Shown here in pieces: positions 55,840-64,000 of a stretch of DNA of 64,000 nt; position 1 is the first letter of the stretch, and the number at the start of each line of letters is the position of its first letter. Below the pieces are notes generated by a model. It searched no databases. It was given only the letters and a program-made list of their open reading frames with translations, and was not told the origin of the DNA. Both the position numbers and the translations under genes were made by a program. Source of the DNA: an uncultured Desulfovibrio sp. (GTDB lineage Bacteria > Desulfobacterota > Desulfovibrionia > Desulfovibrionales > Desulfovibrionaceae); contig CAJXYU010000006.1 of assembly GCA_913063155.1 (NCBI GenBank), positions 62,001-126,000 of the forward strand, written 5' to 3'.

Positions 55840-56631
55840 CTATGGCGCCATGACGCTGGAGAATAACCATTCCATGTATTGATCCTGCTCGGCCGGCCAA
55901 TCGATCCGCTTCAACCCCTCATTGAACAGATCGCACATGTGTTTTCCATACTCGGTCTTGCGGAAGCAGAGATGAAACCCCTTGATGTCCAGGAGCTTGT
56001 CGTTCAGCTGCACCTTGCCGACCTGTCCCCGAAAATCCTCTCCGGAGCCGAGCAGGTACCGGAGCACCAGCGGGTCCATGACGGCCGTGTCGATCCTCCC
56101 GGCCAAAAGCTTCCTGAGATTGATCCTGTCATCCACCACCGGATCGACATGAAACTCACCGGCCCGCACCATCCCGTCGAATTCCTTTTCGTTCACATAG
56201 CCGTTGACTACGCCGATGCGATACTTTCTGAGATCCTGGAGCGTCTCCCATCTGATGGGCCTGTCCCTGAGCTCGATGAACCCGAGAGGGCCGTTGCCCA
56301 TGCGGTCGGAAAAATAGAACTCATCTCCCACCCTCTCGTCGTGATATTCAGGAAAATAGCCGGAAAACCGAGGGTCGACCCGGGTGGTCATGACCGCCCG
56401 TTTCCAAGGCAGAAAAACCACGCGAAGCTCATACCCCATCGCTGCAAAGGCCTTGCGGGCGATCACGACGCAAGCTCCCTTGCCCGGCAGTTCCGCTCCG
56501 GAGTAGGGAGGCCACTCCACGGAAGACATGTAGACAACCGGCGTTTCACCCTGCTGCCGGGCGAACGCCGCCACCGCCTGCAGAAAGCACAGCAGGCACA
56601 CGATGGTGAAAAGGAAGAAACGGGTTTTCAT
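55840..56631 (-). CDS. Periplasmic amino-acid-type binding protein (SBP_bac_3)
   Basis: The 263-residue protein has a signal peptide (FFLFTIVCLLCFLQAVAAFA) and the start of the SBP_bac_3 fold (VVYMSSVEWPPYSGAELPGKG). There is no permease or ATPase beside it, so it may be an orphan binding protein or a sensor. The ATG at 56631 follows GGGGG; the longer ORF-track start would place 29 extra residues before the signal. Ligand unknown. It is divergent from the ilv operon. Confidence 0.85.
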   Translation of the reverse strand: MKTRFFLFTIVCLLCFLQAVAAFARQQGETPVVYMSSVEWPPYSGAELPGKGACVVIARKAFAAMGYELRVVFLPWKRAVMTTRVDPRFSGYFPEYHDERVGDEFYFSDRMGNGPLGFIELRDRPIRWETLQDLRKYRIGVVNGYVNEKEFDGMVRAGEFHVDPVVDDRINLRKLLAGRIDTAVMDPLVLRYLLGSGEDFRGQVGKVQLNDKLLDIKGFHLCFRKTEYGKHMCDLFNEGLKRIDWPAEQDQYMEWLFSSVMAP

Positions 56632-56798
56632 ATGTCCCCCAGGGCACTCCTTCCGAAATCCTGACCAGCGAAGCCGAGTCTCCGTGGCATGATGGTCCAA
56701 AAGGTATAAGACAATCATGCATCACATAGCCACCCTCTTTTTTCGCTTGCATTTTCGCTTCCGGCGGGCTAATTGATTTTCAGACTCAAGGAAAACCC

Positions 56799-56894
56799 AT
56801 GAAGAACATCCGTACCTCCATTATTATCTCCCAGATCCTACGCTCCATCGTAGTATCCGTAGTAGTACGTCGTTCTCTCCGGGCTGCGCCTTAG
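56799..56894 (+). CDS. ilv leader peptide 1 (Ile/Val-rich, 31 residues)
   Basis: The 31-codon ORF encodes a peptide with Ile-Ile-Ile and Val-Val-Ser-Val-Val-Val runs (ATT ATT ATC; GTA GTA TCC GTA GTA GTA). In total it has six Ile and five Val codons. It is the control peptide of a transcription attenuator: stalling at these codons under Ile or Val starvation should prevent formation of the terminator at 56918. It is too short for the ORF track. Confidence 0.9.
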   Translation: MKNIRTSIIISQILRSIVVSVVVRRSLRAAP

Positions 56895-56959
56895 GGTCTT
56901 TTCACCATATCGAGTGTAACACCCCCCGACGGCGCAGCCGGCGGGGGGTGTTGTTGTTT
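56882..56959 (+). terminator. Attenuator 1: antiterminator and terminator of the ilv leader
   Basis: The terminator stem AACACCCCCCG/CGGGGGGTGTT (56918-56952) is a perfect 11 bp followed by GTTGTTT. Its loop holds GGCGCAGCC (56931), which is perfectly complementary to GGCTGCGCC (56882-56890) at the end of leader 1. These two would form an antiterminator when the ribosome stalls upstream. This is the classic attenuation layout. Confidence 0.92.
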
Positions 56960-56980
56960 CAACCGATCGAGGAGCCACCC

Positions 56981-57064
56981 ATGAGCAGACTAACCAGCAT
57001 TATCGCAAACATTATCGTAGTAGTACGCGTAGTAGTGCTGCCGAGCATTCGGCCGGCGCCTTAA
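56981..57064 (+). CDS. ilv leader peptide 2 (Ile/Val-rich, 27 residues)
   Basis: The 27-codon ORF has Ile-Ile, Ile-Ile, Val-Val-Val and Val-Val-Val runs (GTA GTA GTA CGC GTA GTA GTG). GAGGAG lies six bases before the ATG. It follows terminator 1 and has its own attenuator, so it is a second, independent control peptide for ilvBN. Confidence 0.9.
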   Translation: MSRLTSIIANIIVVVRVVVLPSIRPAP

Positions 57065-57125
57065 GGCGGTATGCAACCATCCAGAAGCACACCCCGTCCG
57101 GCGCAGGCCAGACGGGGTTTCTTGT
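57051..57125 (+). terminator. Attenuator 2: antiterminator and terminator of the ilv leader
   Basis: ACCCCGTC pairs with GACGGGGT (57091-57118) and is followed by TTCTTGTTTT. GGCCGGCGCC at 57051-57060, in the end of leader 2, is complementary to GGCGCAGGCC in the loop with one mismatch. The ilvB ribosome-binding site follows directly. Confidence 0.88.
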
Positions 57126-57149
57126 TTTCAACCAACGAGGAGCAAAAAA

Positions 57150-58823
57150 ATGAAGAAGACAGGGGCGCAGATCATCATCGAATTGTTGGAGCGACAGGGC
57201 GTCAAAACGGTTGCCGGGATACCCGGCGGGGCAACGCTGCCCCTTTATGACGCCCTTGGACAATCGAACATCCGTCACGTGCTGACCCGGCACGAACAAG
57301 GGGCCGGCTTCATCGCCCAGGGCATGGCCAGGGTCACGGGAAAGGCCGCGGTCTGCCTGGGCACCTCCGGACCGGGTGCGACCAACCTGCTCACGGCCAT
57401 TGCCGACGCCAGGCTGGACTCCATCCCCTTGGTGGCCATCACCGGCCAGGTGCCCTCTTCCATGATCGGAACGGACGCGTTCCAGGAAGTGGACACCTAC
57501 GGCCTGACCCTGCCTATTACCAAGCACAACTTCCTGGTGCGCACCACCGAGGAGTTGCTGCGCGTCATTCCAGAGGCCTTTGGAATCGCCGAATCAGGCA
57601 GGCCCGGGCCGGTGGTGGTGGACGTTCCCAAAGACGTGCAGATGCGTGAGATAGAGTTCGAGGCTTGGCCCGAACCTGGCGGGCGCACCTCGCCCCTCTC
57701 CCCCGAAGCCGGAGCCGTGGAGCAAATGGCCCGAATGATCGGCGAAGCCAAACGGCCCGTACTTTACATCGGCGGCGGCATCACCGCGTCGGACTGCTGC
57801 GCCGAACTGCGCAAACTGGCCCGCAAAAATTCCCTCCCCGTGGCCTGCACTCTCATGGGCCTGGGGACCGTTTCGGCGGATAACCCTCTCTACCTGGGCA
57901 TGCTGGGCATGCACGGGTCGCGCAGCACCAACTTCGTTCTGGAAGAAGCCGATCTGCTCATCGGCATCGGCGTGCGCTTCGACGACCGGGCCACAGGCAA
58001 GCTGGAGGAATTCTGTCCCAATGCGGCCATCATCCACGTGGACATCGACAAATCCGAAATCGACAAGCTGCGGCCCGTAAATCTGGCAGTCGCGGCAGAC
58101 GCGGCCAAGGTGGTTCGTCGGCTCGTGGAACTGGTGGACGACGACGAACGGTCCCAATGGATGAAACGCATCGCCCATCTGCGCACTCTGCACTCCGAGG
58201 AAATCCCGGAACCGGAAAACAACGCACACCCCCTGAATATTATCCGCGCAGTGGCCGATATTGCGGACCCGGACACCATCATCGCCACGGATGTGGGACA
58301 GCACCAGATGTGGGTCGCCCAGTCCTACCCGTTCCGCACCCCGCGTACCCTGCTCACCTCTGGCGGCCTTGGAACCATGGGCTTCGGTATGCCCGCCGCC
58401 ATCGGCGCTGCCCTGGCCCAGCCCGGCAAGCGGGTGGTCTGCTTCAGCGGCGACGGTTCAATCCTCATGAACATTCAGGAACTGGCCACCATGGCCGACC
58501 ACAACCTGCCCGTGACCGTCATCATCCTGAACAACGGACATCTCGGCCTGGTCCGTCAGCAGCAGGAACTCTTCTTCGGCAACCGCATCACGGCCAGCAA
58601 GTTCACCACCACTCCCGATTTCGCCGCCCTGGCCCTGGCCTTCGGCGTACGCGGCGTCAGCCTGGCCGGAACGAACGATCCGCGGACCGCCCTGGCCGAA
58701 GCCATGACCGGGAACGGCCCGTGCATCGTGGATGCGCCCATCGACTATGCGGAGAATGTTTTCCCCATGGTTCCTCCGGGAGCCGCAAACCGCGACATGA
58801 TAGGAGGTGAAGCCAATGCCTAG
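57150..58823 (+). CDS. ilvB: Acetolactate synthase, large (catalytic) subunit
   Basis: The 557-residue TPP enzyme condenses two pyruvates (or pyruvate and 2-oxobutyrate) in the first common step of valine, leucine and isoleucine synthesis. It has GATLPLYDAL and the catalytic Glu in LTRHEQGAGFIAQG, and the TPP-magnesium motif GDGSILMNIQELATMADHNLPVTVIILNN. GAGGAG precedes the ATG. It is controlled by two tandem attenuators and overlaps ilvN. Confidence 0.95.
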   Translation: MKKTGAQIIIELLERQGVKTVAGIPGGATLPLYDALGQSNIRHVLTRHEQGAGFIAQGMARVTGKAAVCLGTSGPGATNLLTAIADARLDSIPLVAITGQVPSSMIGTDAFQEVDTYGLTLPITKHNFLVRTTEELLRVIPEAFGIAESGRPGPVVVDVPKDVQMREIEFEAWPEPGGRTSPLSPEAGAVEQMARMIGEAKRPVLYIGGGITASDCCAELRKLARKNSLPVACTLMGLGTVSADNPLYLGMLGMHGSRSTNFVLEEADLLIGIGVRFDDRATGKLEEFCPNAAIIHVDIDKSEIDKLRPVNLAVAADAAKVVRRLVELVDDDERSQWMKRIAHLRTLHSEEIPEPENNAHPLNIIRAVADIADPDTIIATDVGQHQMWVAQSYPFRTPRTLLTSGGLGTMGFGMPAAIGAALAQPGKRVVCFSGDGSILMNIQELATMADHNLPVTVIILNNGHLGLVRQQQELFFGNRITASKFTTTPDFAALALAFGVRGVSLAGTNDPRTALAEAMTGNGPCIVDAPIDYAENVFPMVPPGAANRDMIGGEANA

Positions 58824-59091
58824 CCCAGTGATTGAACTTTTGGTCAACAACCATCCCGGAGTCATGTCCCACATCACCGGCCTGTTCTCCCGTCGGGCCT
58901 TCAACCTGGAGGGCATACTATGCGGGACCGTCGGCACCGGTGAAAAGAGCCGCATGTTCCTCATGGTCAACGAGGACAAGCGTCTGACTCAGCTCATCAA
59001 GGAATTGGAGCGGCTGCACGACACCCTGTCCGTCACCCTGCGCAACGACATCGACCACCACATTTTCGACCCGCTCAAGGTCGAAAGCTAG
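58816..59091 (+). CDS. ilvN: Acetolactate synthase, small (regulatory) subunit
   Basis: The 91-residue protein contains one ACT domain (VIELLVNNHPGVMSHITGLFSRRAFNLEGILCG), typical of the IlvN regulatory subunit. It gives the enzyme valine feedback control. I prefer the ATG at 58816 after AGGAGG; the GTG at 58807 lies inside that site. It overlaps ilvB by eight bases. Confidence 0.94.
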   Translation: MPSPVIELLVNNHPGVMSHITGLFSRRAFNLEGILCGTVGTGEKSRMFLMVNEDKRLTQLIKELERLHDTLSVTLRNDIDHHIFDPLKVES

Positions 59092-59103
59092 CCCTCCTCC
59101 GTC

Positions 59104-59133
59104 CCGGGCGTTCCCTTTCCCGGAAACGCCCGG
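59104..59133 (+). terminator. Hairpin after ilvN
   Basis: CCGGGCGTT and AACGCCCGG form a 9-bp stem with a 12-base loop, 12 bases past the ilvN stop. A short T-run is lacking, so it may be an imperfect terminator. The remaining 59134-59305 is AT-rich and likely contains the symporter promoter. Confidence 0.5.
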
Positions 59134-59305
59134 ACAACCTTCAAAAATAAAGTAAAATTGTATTTTTTACTCATAAAATAAGAAAACAACGCCAAAAACA
59201 TCATAAAGGTTAGCTGAAACTTGCCAGATTGGGGTATTCCGTTTATGGAGCCTGTTGCTGTCCTGCAAGGCGACAACCACCACAAGACAAAGAAGGGGTT
59301 CCCGA

Positions 59306-60667
59306 ATGGCAAACAACAAATGCAATCGCGACGGGTTCGCGACAAAGCTCGGCGTGCTGACCGCCACCCTCGGCTCCGCGGTAGGCCTGGGCAATATATG
59401 GAAATTCCCATACATGACGGGCGAACACGGCGGCGCAACCTTCCTGGCGGTGTACCTCCTGTGCACCCTGCTGGTGGGCATGCCGATCATGGTCTCCGAA
59501 ATCATGCTCGGCCGCTACGGCAAGGCCAACGTCTTCGCCACCTGGCGAAAACTGACTCCCAACAAGGCGTGGTCCCTGGTGGGCGTGGGCGGCGTGGTGG
59601 CCGCCGTGGCGCTCATGGCCTTCTACTCCGGCGTTGTTGGCTGGGTCTACAGCTATATCGTCAAGGCAATCACCGGCCAACTCAACACCACGGATCCGGC
59701 CGTGGCCCAAGCCGTGTTCAACGACATGGTCTCCGACACCTGGAGCGCCCTGGGCTGGCAGTGGTTCGTGTTCATCGTGGTCAGCGTGGTCATCATTGCG
59801 GGCGTTTCCAAGGGCATAGAACGGGTCACCAAGACCCTCATGCCCATCCTGTTCGCCATGCTGCTCATCGTCTGCGTACGTTCGCTGACCCTTCCCAAGG
59901 CCTTGGAGGGTCTGTCATTCCTGTTCTCTCCGGACTTTTCCAAGGTGACCAAGGAAATGGTGCTCATGGCGCTGGGCCTGGCCTTCTTCAAGCTTTCCCT
60001 GGGCGTAGGCACCATGATGACCTACGGCAGCTACTTCCGCGACGACGCCAATATCCCGTACACGGCCACCCGCGTTATGCTGGCCGACCTGACCGTCTCC
60101 CTGCTGGCGGGCATCGCCATTTTCCCGGCGGTCTTCAACTACGGATTCGAACCCGCCGCCGGTCCCGGCCTGCTGTTCATGACCATCCCGGCCGTGTTCA
60201 GTTCCATGCCCATGGGACAGCTGTTCATGTCCATCTTCTTCATTCTCACCGGTATCGCCACCGTCGGGGCCATGCTGTCCATCATCGAGGTGCCCGTGGC
60301 CTTCATGGCCGAAACCTGGACGGGCTGTTCCCGAAAACTGGCCGCCATCGTGACCTCGACGACCCTGGCCATTTTCGGCATCCCGGCCACGCTGTCCTTT
60401 GGCGTGCTGAGCGACGTGAAGTTCTTCGGCCGAACCGCTTTCGACTGCTACGATTTTCTGTCCTCCAACATCATCATGCCCAGTGCCGGGCTCATGATCT
60501 GCCTGTTCATCGGCTGGGTCTGGGGCAGGGAAAACGTACGCAGGGCGCTGTCCAACAACGACGCCCTGTCCAACCGGAAGCTGGTGGACATCTACTTCTT
60601 CCTGGTCAAATTCGTGTCCCCGGTTCTGGTACTGCTCGTCCTGCTCAAGGGGCTGGGCGTGTTCTAG
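59306..60667 (+). CDS. Sodium:neurotransmitter symporter (SNF) family protein
   Basis: The 453-residue membrane protein has the SNF signature at the start: GSAVGLGNIWKFPYMTGEHGGATFLAVYL. It has about 11 spans, as in bacterial members such as LeuT and MhsT-like transporters. It probably imports a neutral amino acid with sodium. The ATG at 59306 follows AAGGGG; the earlier start is out of place. A terminator follows. Confidence 0.92.
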   Translation: MANNKCNRDGFATKLGVLTATLGSAVGLGNIWKFPYMTGEHGGATFLAVYLLCTLLVGMPIMVSEIMLGRYGKANVFATWRKLTPNKAWSLVGVGGVVAAVALMAFYSGVVGWVYSYIVKAITGQLNTTDPAVAQAVFNDMVSDTWSALGWQWFVFIVVSVVIIAGVSKGIERVTKTLMPILFAMLLIVCVRSLTLPKALEGLSFLFSPDFSKVTKEMVLMALGLAFFKLSLGVGTMMTYGSYFRDDANIPYTATRVMLADLTVSLLAGIAIFPAVFNYGFEPAAGPGLLFMTIPAVFSSMPMGQLFMSIFFILTGIATVGAMLSIIEVPVAFMAETWTGCSRKLAAIVTSTTLAIFGIPATLSFGVLSDVKFFGRTAFDCYDFLSSNIIMPSAGLMICLFIGWVWGRENVRRALSNNDALSNRKLVDIYFFLVKFVSPVLVLLVLLKGLGVF

Positions 60668-60688
60668 GACCATTCCACCCGGCAGCAA

Positions 60689-60722
60689 CAAGGCCCCGTA
60701 CGGTTTGTCGTGCGGGGCCTTG
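60689..60722 (+). terminator. Terminator after the SNF symporter gene
   Basis: CAAGGCCCCG and CGGGGCCTTG form a perfect 10-bp stem around TACGGTTTGTCGTG, followed by TTTATAT. Confidence 0.88.
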
Positions 60723-60770
60723 TTTATATATTGCTGTTCAACGATTAAACGTGTTCTACCGTCGGCCGCC

Positions 60771-61424
60771 CTAAACGTCTATCAAATGCCAGGGGAATTC
60801 TTCGGGATCACTGATCAGACAATCCACTTCCGGTAAATGGCACCCGCTTCCTCCCGGCCAGGCACAGGTATAGCAGCCGGCGGACCTGGCCGCGACCAGC
60901 CCTACCGAAGAATCCTCCACGGCCAGGCACTGCGCCGGTTGCAGCCGGGCACGCACCGCTGCGGCAAGGTAGGGATCGGGATACGGTTTGCCGTGACGCA
61001 CCTTGCGCCCGGAAATGGTAAAGGCCATGAGGGCCTCAATGCCGATGGTGCGCAGATTGGCGTCGATGACTTCCTCGTCGCCGTTGGAAACACAAGCCTG
61101 AAGGACGCCTTTGCGTGCCAACTCCTTGACGACGGCCACGGTCTCGGGCCGCATCAACTCCGGACTGAGGCGATCGATATAGTTCCTGCCGCATTCCTCG
61201 CGAAAACCCCGTTCCGTGGCCGAGGGGGTCAGCCTGTCCTGCAGCAGGCTCCACTTCTCGGGCATGGACTTGCCGAGCAGTTCTTCATTGGCCGCTTCGG
61301 TAAGGGTGTAGCCGTGCGCGGCGCACCAGTCCCGGATGACTGCATAATGCAGGTGTTCCGTATCGATGAGCGTACCGTCCATATCCCAAAACACGGCACG
61401 TATTTTCTGCGTATCCGTATGCAA
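60771..61424 (-). CDS. HAD-superfamily phosphatase (beta-phosphoglucomutase-like)
   Basis: The product of about 217 residues has HAD motif I (FWDMDGTLIDTEHLHYAV), motif II (SNG) and motif III/IV (KVRHGKPYPDPYLAA, VEDSSVGLVAARSAG), with the alpha-helical cap of the sugar-phosphatase group (GlpP/YfbT-like). It likely dephosphorylates a polyol or sugar phosphate. I prefer the TTG at 61424, four bases after AGGAGG; the GTG at 61442 would place that site inside the gene. It lies 24 bases after a SorC regulator and an ABC sugar importer, probably in the same operon. Confidence 0.85.
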   Translation of the reverse strand: MHTDTQKIRAVFWDMDGTLIDTEHLHYAVIRDWCAAHGYTLTEAANEELLGKSMPEKWSLLQDRLTPSATERGFREECGRNYIDRLSPELMRPETVAVVKELARKGVLQACVSNGDEEVIDANLRTIGIEALMAFTISGRKVRHGKPYPDPYLAAAVRARLQPAQCLAVEDSSVGLVAARSAGCYTCAWPGGSGCHLPEVDCLISDPEEFPWHLIDV

Positions 61425-61448
61425 CGTTCCTCCTGAAAACACTCTCTA

Positions 61449-62387
61449 TCAACCGTCGAGCAGAGCCCTGGCGGTCAGTTCGTCCGTCACCAGCACATCG
61501 ATGCAACCGCCGGAGAGCCCGGCCCTGATGATGGGCACTTTGTGCAGCCCGCCGGAAGCGACGATCTTGGTGGGTATATTCTTCAGCTTGGCCAGTTCAG
61601 CACCCATGAAGCGCCTGTTGAGAGGATGGTCCACCATTTCCCCGACCCCGTCCAGGAAATAGCCGAACAACTCTCCAACGGCCCCTGCATCACGCAGGGA
61701 TGTCCATTCCTCGTCGGTGATGGCCCCGTGGTTGAAATTCGTCGACCGGGTCGTCAGGTCTCCCGACCCGACAAAAGCCAGATCCACCTTGGCGGCCCGT
61801 TCGAAAACATTGGCGAACATCTGTTGGCTCATGAGGGTTTCACGCACGGCTTCGCAGGAAACATACATGGGTGCGGCGATGTAGTAGCACTCCTCGGCCA
61901 TGAGACGGCGGGAAAACACCGAGGCCACGTCGTAGGGCGTGGTGGTGGAACTGGTGGGCAGCCCGCCGAACAGGGAAACGATGCGGATGCCGCCCGGTTC
62001 GCGCTGCACCAGAGCCCGGCCGCTGGCCCGCAGGGTGGTTCCCCAGCCCAGGCCCAGTTCCTGGCCGTCGCGGATGCGGGACGAAAGATAGGCGCCCGCA
62101 GCCCTGCCGATGGCCGTATACAAATGTTTTTCCTTGGCCGGGGTGGGAATGACCAGGGCCTTGGACAGTCCGAAGGCCCGCTCCAGCCCGTGTTCGGCGC
62201 CCGCGCACCCGGCCACGTCCGTATTGATGATGATCTGCACCAGTCCGGTCTCGCGGCATTCCTGCAGGATGCGGTTCACCCGCGCGCGGGTCATGCCCAT
62301 GCGCTTGGCGATGTCGGCCTGGGTGAGTTCTTCGTTGTAATAGGCCCACGCGACGCGGGCATAAAGTTCTTCGTGGTTTTCAACCAA
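61449..62387 (-). CDS. SorC-family transcriptional regulator
   Basis: The 312-residue protein has an N-terminal helix-turn-helix (ELTQADIAKRMGMTRARVNRILQ) and a SorC sugar-binding domain with GLGWGTTLRASG and IVASGGLHKVPIIRAGL. SorC regulators respond to phosphorylated sugars or polyols. The ORF-track start inside the ATPase gene is wrong; the TTG at 62387, seven bases after CCGGAGG, gives the usual family length. It likely regulates the transporter and phosphatase beside it. Confidence 0.88.
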   Translation of the reverse strand: MVENHEELYARVAWAYYNEELTQADIAKRMGMTRARVNRILQECRETGLVQIIINTDVAGCAGAEHGLERAFGLSKALVIPTPAKEKHLYTAIGRAAGAYLSSRIRDGQELGLGWGTTLRASGRALVQREPGGIRIVSLFGGLPTSSTTTPYDVASVFSRRLMAEECYYIAAPMYVSCEAVRETLMSQQMFANVFERAAKVDLAFVGSGDLTTRSTNFNHGAITDEEWTSLRDAGAVGELFGYFLDGVGEMVDHPLNRRFMGAELAKLKNIPTKIVASGGLHKVPIIRAGLSGGCIDVLVTDELTARALLDG

Positions 62388-62403
62388 AAAAAGCCTCCGG
62401 AAT

Positions 62404-63498
62404 TCAACCTGCACAGACCTGCACGCCGTTGATACGCCGTTGCGTCTCGGCGTCGAAAAGATGCAGCGTGTCGGCCTTGAAATACAGGATGGCGGTTTCA
62501 TTTTCGCCAACCTTCTCATCCGGGTGGACCCGGATGATGATGTTTTCGTCACTGCCGCCGTTGAGTCTGCAGTGGACGACCGTGTCGCCGCCGAGCGGCT
62601 CGATGAGCGCCACCTTTGCCCTGACCTGGCAGTAGTCTCCCTCCCCTTCCTTGCGCAAACACAGATGTTCGGGACGAACACCTATTTTCACTTCCCTGCC
62701 GGGCAGGGAGCCGGCGTGAACAAGGCCGGCCTTCCCGGCGAAGCGGATGGCGTCCCCGTCCACGCTGCCGGACAGGATATTCATGGACGGAGCACCGATG
62801 AATCCTGCCACAAATGTCGAGGCCGGTTGGTTATAAATTTCATCGGGCGTGCCCACCTGTTCCACGTTGCCGTCACGAAGCACCATGATGCGCTGCCCCA
62901 ACGTCATGGCCTCCACCTGGTCGTGGGTCACGTAAACGAACGTATTTTTCAGACGGGCGTGCAGTTGCTTCAGTTCGACCCGCATCTGGTTGCGCAGCTT
63001 GGCGTCCAGATTGGAAAGCGGTTCATCGAACAGGAACGCTTTCGGATTGCGTACCAAGGCGCGCCCCATGGCCACCCGCTGACGCTGCCCGCCGGACAGG
63101 GCACGGGGTTTTCGGTCGAGATATTCCCCCAGGCCGAGCGTGACCGCAGCCTCGTTCACTCGATTATGAATATCAGCCTTGTGTACACCCCGCACCTTCA
63201 GACCGTAGGCCATGTTCTGGTAGACGCTCATGTGCGGATACAGGGCGTAGTTCTGAAAAACCATGGCGATGTCGCGGTCCTTGGGCTCCAGCCTGTTAAC
63301 GATTCTCCTGTCTATGGAAATCCTGCCGGAAGTGACCGTCTCCAGACCGGCGATCATGCGCAGAATGGTGGATTTACCGCATCCTGAGGGACCGACCAAG
63401 ACAAGGAACTCCCCGTCCGGAATGGTCAGGTCCACGCCGTGGACCACTTCCGCCGGCCCGTAGGACTTACGCACTTCTTCCAGTTTTATTTCAGCCAT
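62404..63498 (-). CDS. ABC transporter ATPase, UgpC/MalK family
   Basis: The 364-residue protein has Walker A GPSGCGKST, ALSGGQRQRVAMGRALVRNPKAFLFDEPLSNLDAKLR and the C-terminal TOBE region, as in UgpC and MalK. It would energise import of a sugar, polyol or glycerol phosphate with the permease upstream. It lies 17 bases before the SorC gene and 21 after the permease gene. Confidence 0.94.
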   Translation of the reverse strand: MAEIKLEEVRKSYGPAEVVHGVDLTIPDGEFLVLVGPSGCGKSTILRMIAGLETVTSGRISIDRRIVNRLEPKDRDIAMVFQNYALYPHMSVYQNMAYGLKVRGVHKADIHNRVNEAAVTLGLGEYLDRKPRALSGGQRQRVAMGRALVRNPKAFLFDEPLSNLDAKLRNQMRVELKQLHARLKNTFVYVTHDQVEAMTLGQRIMVLRDGNVEQVGTPDEIYNQPASTFVAGFIGAPSMNILSGSVDGDAIRFAGKAGLVHAGSLPGREVKIGVRPEHLCLRKEGEGDYCQVRAKVALIEPLGGDTVVHCRLNGGSDENIIIRVHPDEKVGENETAILYFKADTLHLFDAETQRRINGVQVCAG

Positions 63499-63519
63499 GA
63501 ATGTAACTCCGTCGGGAAA

Positions 63520-64000
63520 TTATTTTTCTGTTTCCACAAGGCCTTTCACAAACAGGCGCTGCATGAAAACGACCACGAGCACCGGGGGAAGCAGTCCCAG
63601 CAAGGCAGTGCTCATGATCAGGTTCCAGTGGGGAATGGCGTCCGGCATGGCCGTGGACCTCTGAAGGCCCATGACCACCGTGTACATGGACTCGTCACTG
63701 GTGACGAGCAGCGGCCAGAGGTACTGGTTCCAGCCGTAGATGAACAGGATGACGAACATAGCCGCCATGTTGGTGCGGGAGAGCGGCAGGATGTGGTCCC
63801 AGAAGAACCGAAGCGGGCCCGCCCCGTCGATGCGGGCGGCCTCGAACAACTCGTCCGGGATGGTCAGATAAAACTGCCGGAACAGAAAAGTTGCCGTGGC
63901 AGAGGCGATGAGCGGCAGGATCAGGCCGGAATAGCTGTTGAGCATGCCCAGATCGGAAACAACCTCGAACGTGGGCATGATCCGCACCTCCACGGGCAGC
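63520..64000 (-). CDS. ABC sugar permease, UgpE/MalG family, cut by window end
   Basis: The C-terminal 159 or so residues are present, with the EAA-loop motif [29 protein letters not shown] that docks with the ATPase. The frame continues past 64000; the listed Met at 63993 is internal. Neighbouring permease and binding-protein genes presumably lie to the right. Confidence 0.9.
   Translation of the reverse strand, partial: LPVEVRIMPTFEVVSDLGMLNSYSGLILPLIASATATFLFRQFYLTIPDELFEAARIDGAGPLRFFWDHILPLSRTNMAAMFVILFIYGWNQYLWPLLVTSDESMYTVVMGLQRSTAMPDAIPHWNLIMSTALLGLLPPVLVVVFMQRLFVKGLVETEK

Noticed and set aside
59221-60774. 517-residue plus-strand ORF
   Set aside because: Out-of-frame overlap of the SNF symporter; rich in Arg, Gly and His and without motifs.

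Overview
The window looks like chromosomal DNA from a motile, anaerobic, Gram-negative bacterium of the Desulfovibrio/Pseudodesulfovibrio type. The case rests on a set of features taken together: an oxygen-sensitive glycyl-radical enzyme with its activase, a periplasmic molybdopterin oxidoreductase with cytochromes and several rhodaneses, a Deltaproteobacteria-like flagellar hook block, many sigma-54 activators, and moderately GC-rich coding DNA with AT-rich control regions. This is inference from gene content; there is no rRNA or other phylogenetic marker here. I saw no rRNA, tRNA, CRISPR array, phage or insertion sequence.

Layout. (1) 1-3.4 kb: end of a rhamnose-mutarotase-like gene, then a small operon of CaiB-type CoA-transferase, MaoC hydratase and a solute-binding-like protein with no signal peptide, closed by a terminator. 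(2) 3.5-14.9 kb: a divergent sugar island. The minus strand carries a ribose-type ABC transporter with a DUF2291 lipoprotein, a fucose-isomerase-like enzyme, a DeoR repressor and a RibBA-like protein with altered catalytic motifs. The plus strand carries a split transketolase and an FGGY kinase. The logic is uptake, isomerisation, phosphorylation and C2 transfer, which resembles the apulose-type pathway. (3) 15.1-22.8 kb: flgD-flgE-flgK-flgL-fliD on the minus strand. (4) 23.1-25.5 kb: an AT-rich ECF sigma factor with a zinc-finger anti-sigma factor, then AIM24-family and PaaI-thioesterase genes.

(5) 25.6-35.2 kb: a PAS-AAA+ sigma-54 activator, followed by an AT-rich region with three copies of a 16-bp palindrome and a near-perfect -24/-12 promoter. 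These drive an omega-amino-acid operon: class III aminotransferase, five-gene branched-chain-type ABC transporter, aldehyde dehydrogenase. (6) 35.3-43.0 kb: a diol-dehydratase-like glycyl radical enzyme with activase and a GlcG/HbpS-like protein, beside a PocR-domain histidine kinase and an NtrC-type regulator. (7) 43.1-47.5 kb: a chemoreceptor with a separate secreted Cache protein, then three tandem paralogues of an unrecognised membrane-anchored family.

(8) 47.7-55.3 kb: a sulfur-redox module: c-type cytochrome, Psr/Phs-like molybdoenzyme, ferredoxin subunit, cytochrome b, triple rhodanese, rhodanese-thioredoxin fusion, TorD chaperone and a CsoR-family repressor with the two-Cys, no-His signature of persulfide-sensing CstR. 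The promoter ahead of the cytochrome carries two tandem 15-bp operator-like sites, one lying in the -35/-10 spacer, which suggests sulfane-sulfur-controlled expression. (9) 55.6-60.7 kb: a candidate Cys-containing microprotein, an amino-acid-type binding protein, and ilvBN preceded by two complete tandem transcription attenuators with Ile/Val-rich leader peptides, then an Na+-dependent SNF symporter. (10) 60.8-64.0 kb: HAD phosphatase, SorC regulator, UgpC/MalK-type ATPase and a permease running off the right edge.

Most of the 'shadow' ORFs in the track were discarded. Starts were often moved downstream to ATG or TTG codons with a visible ribosome-binding site.
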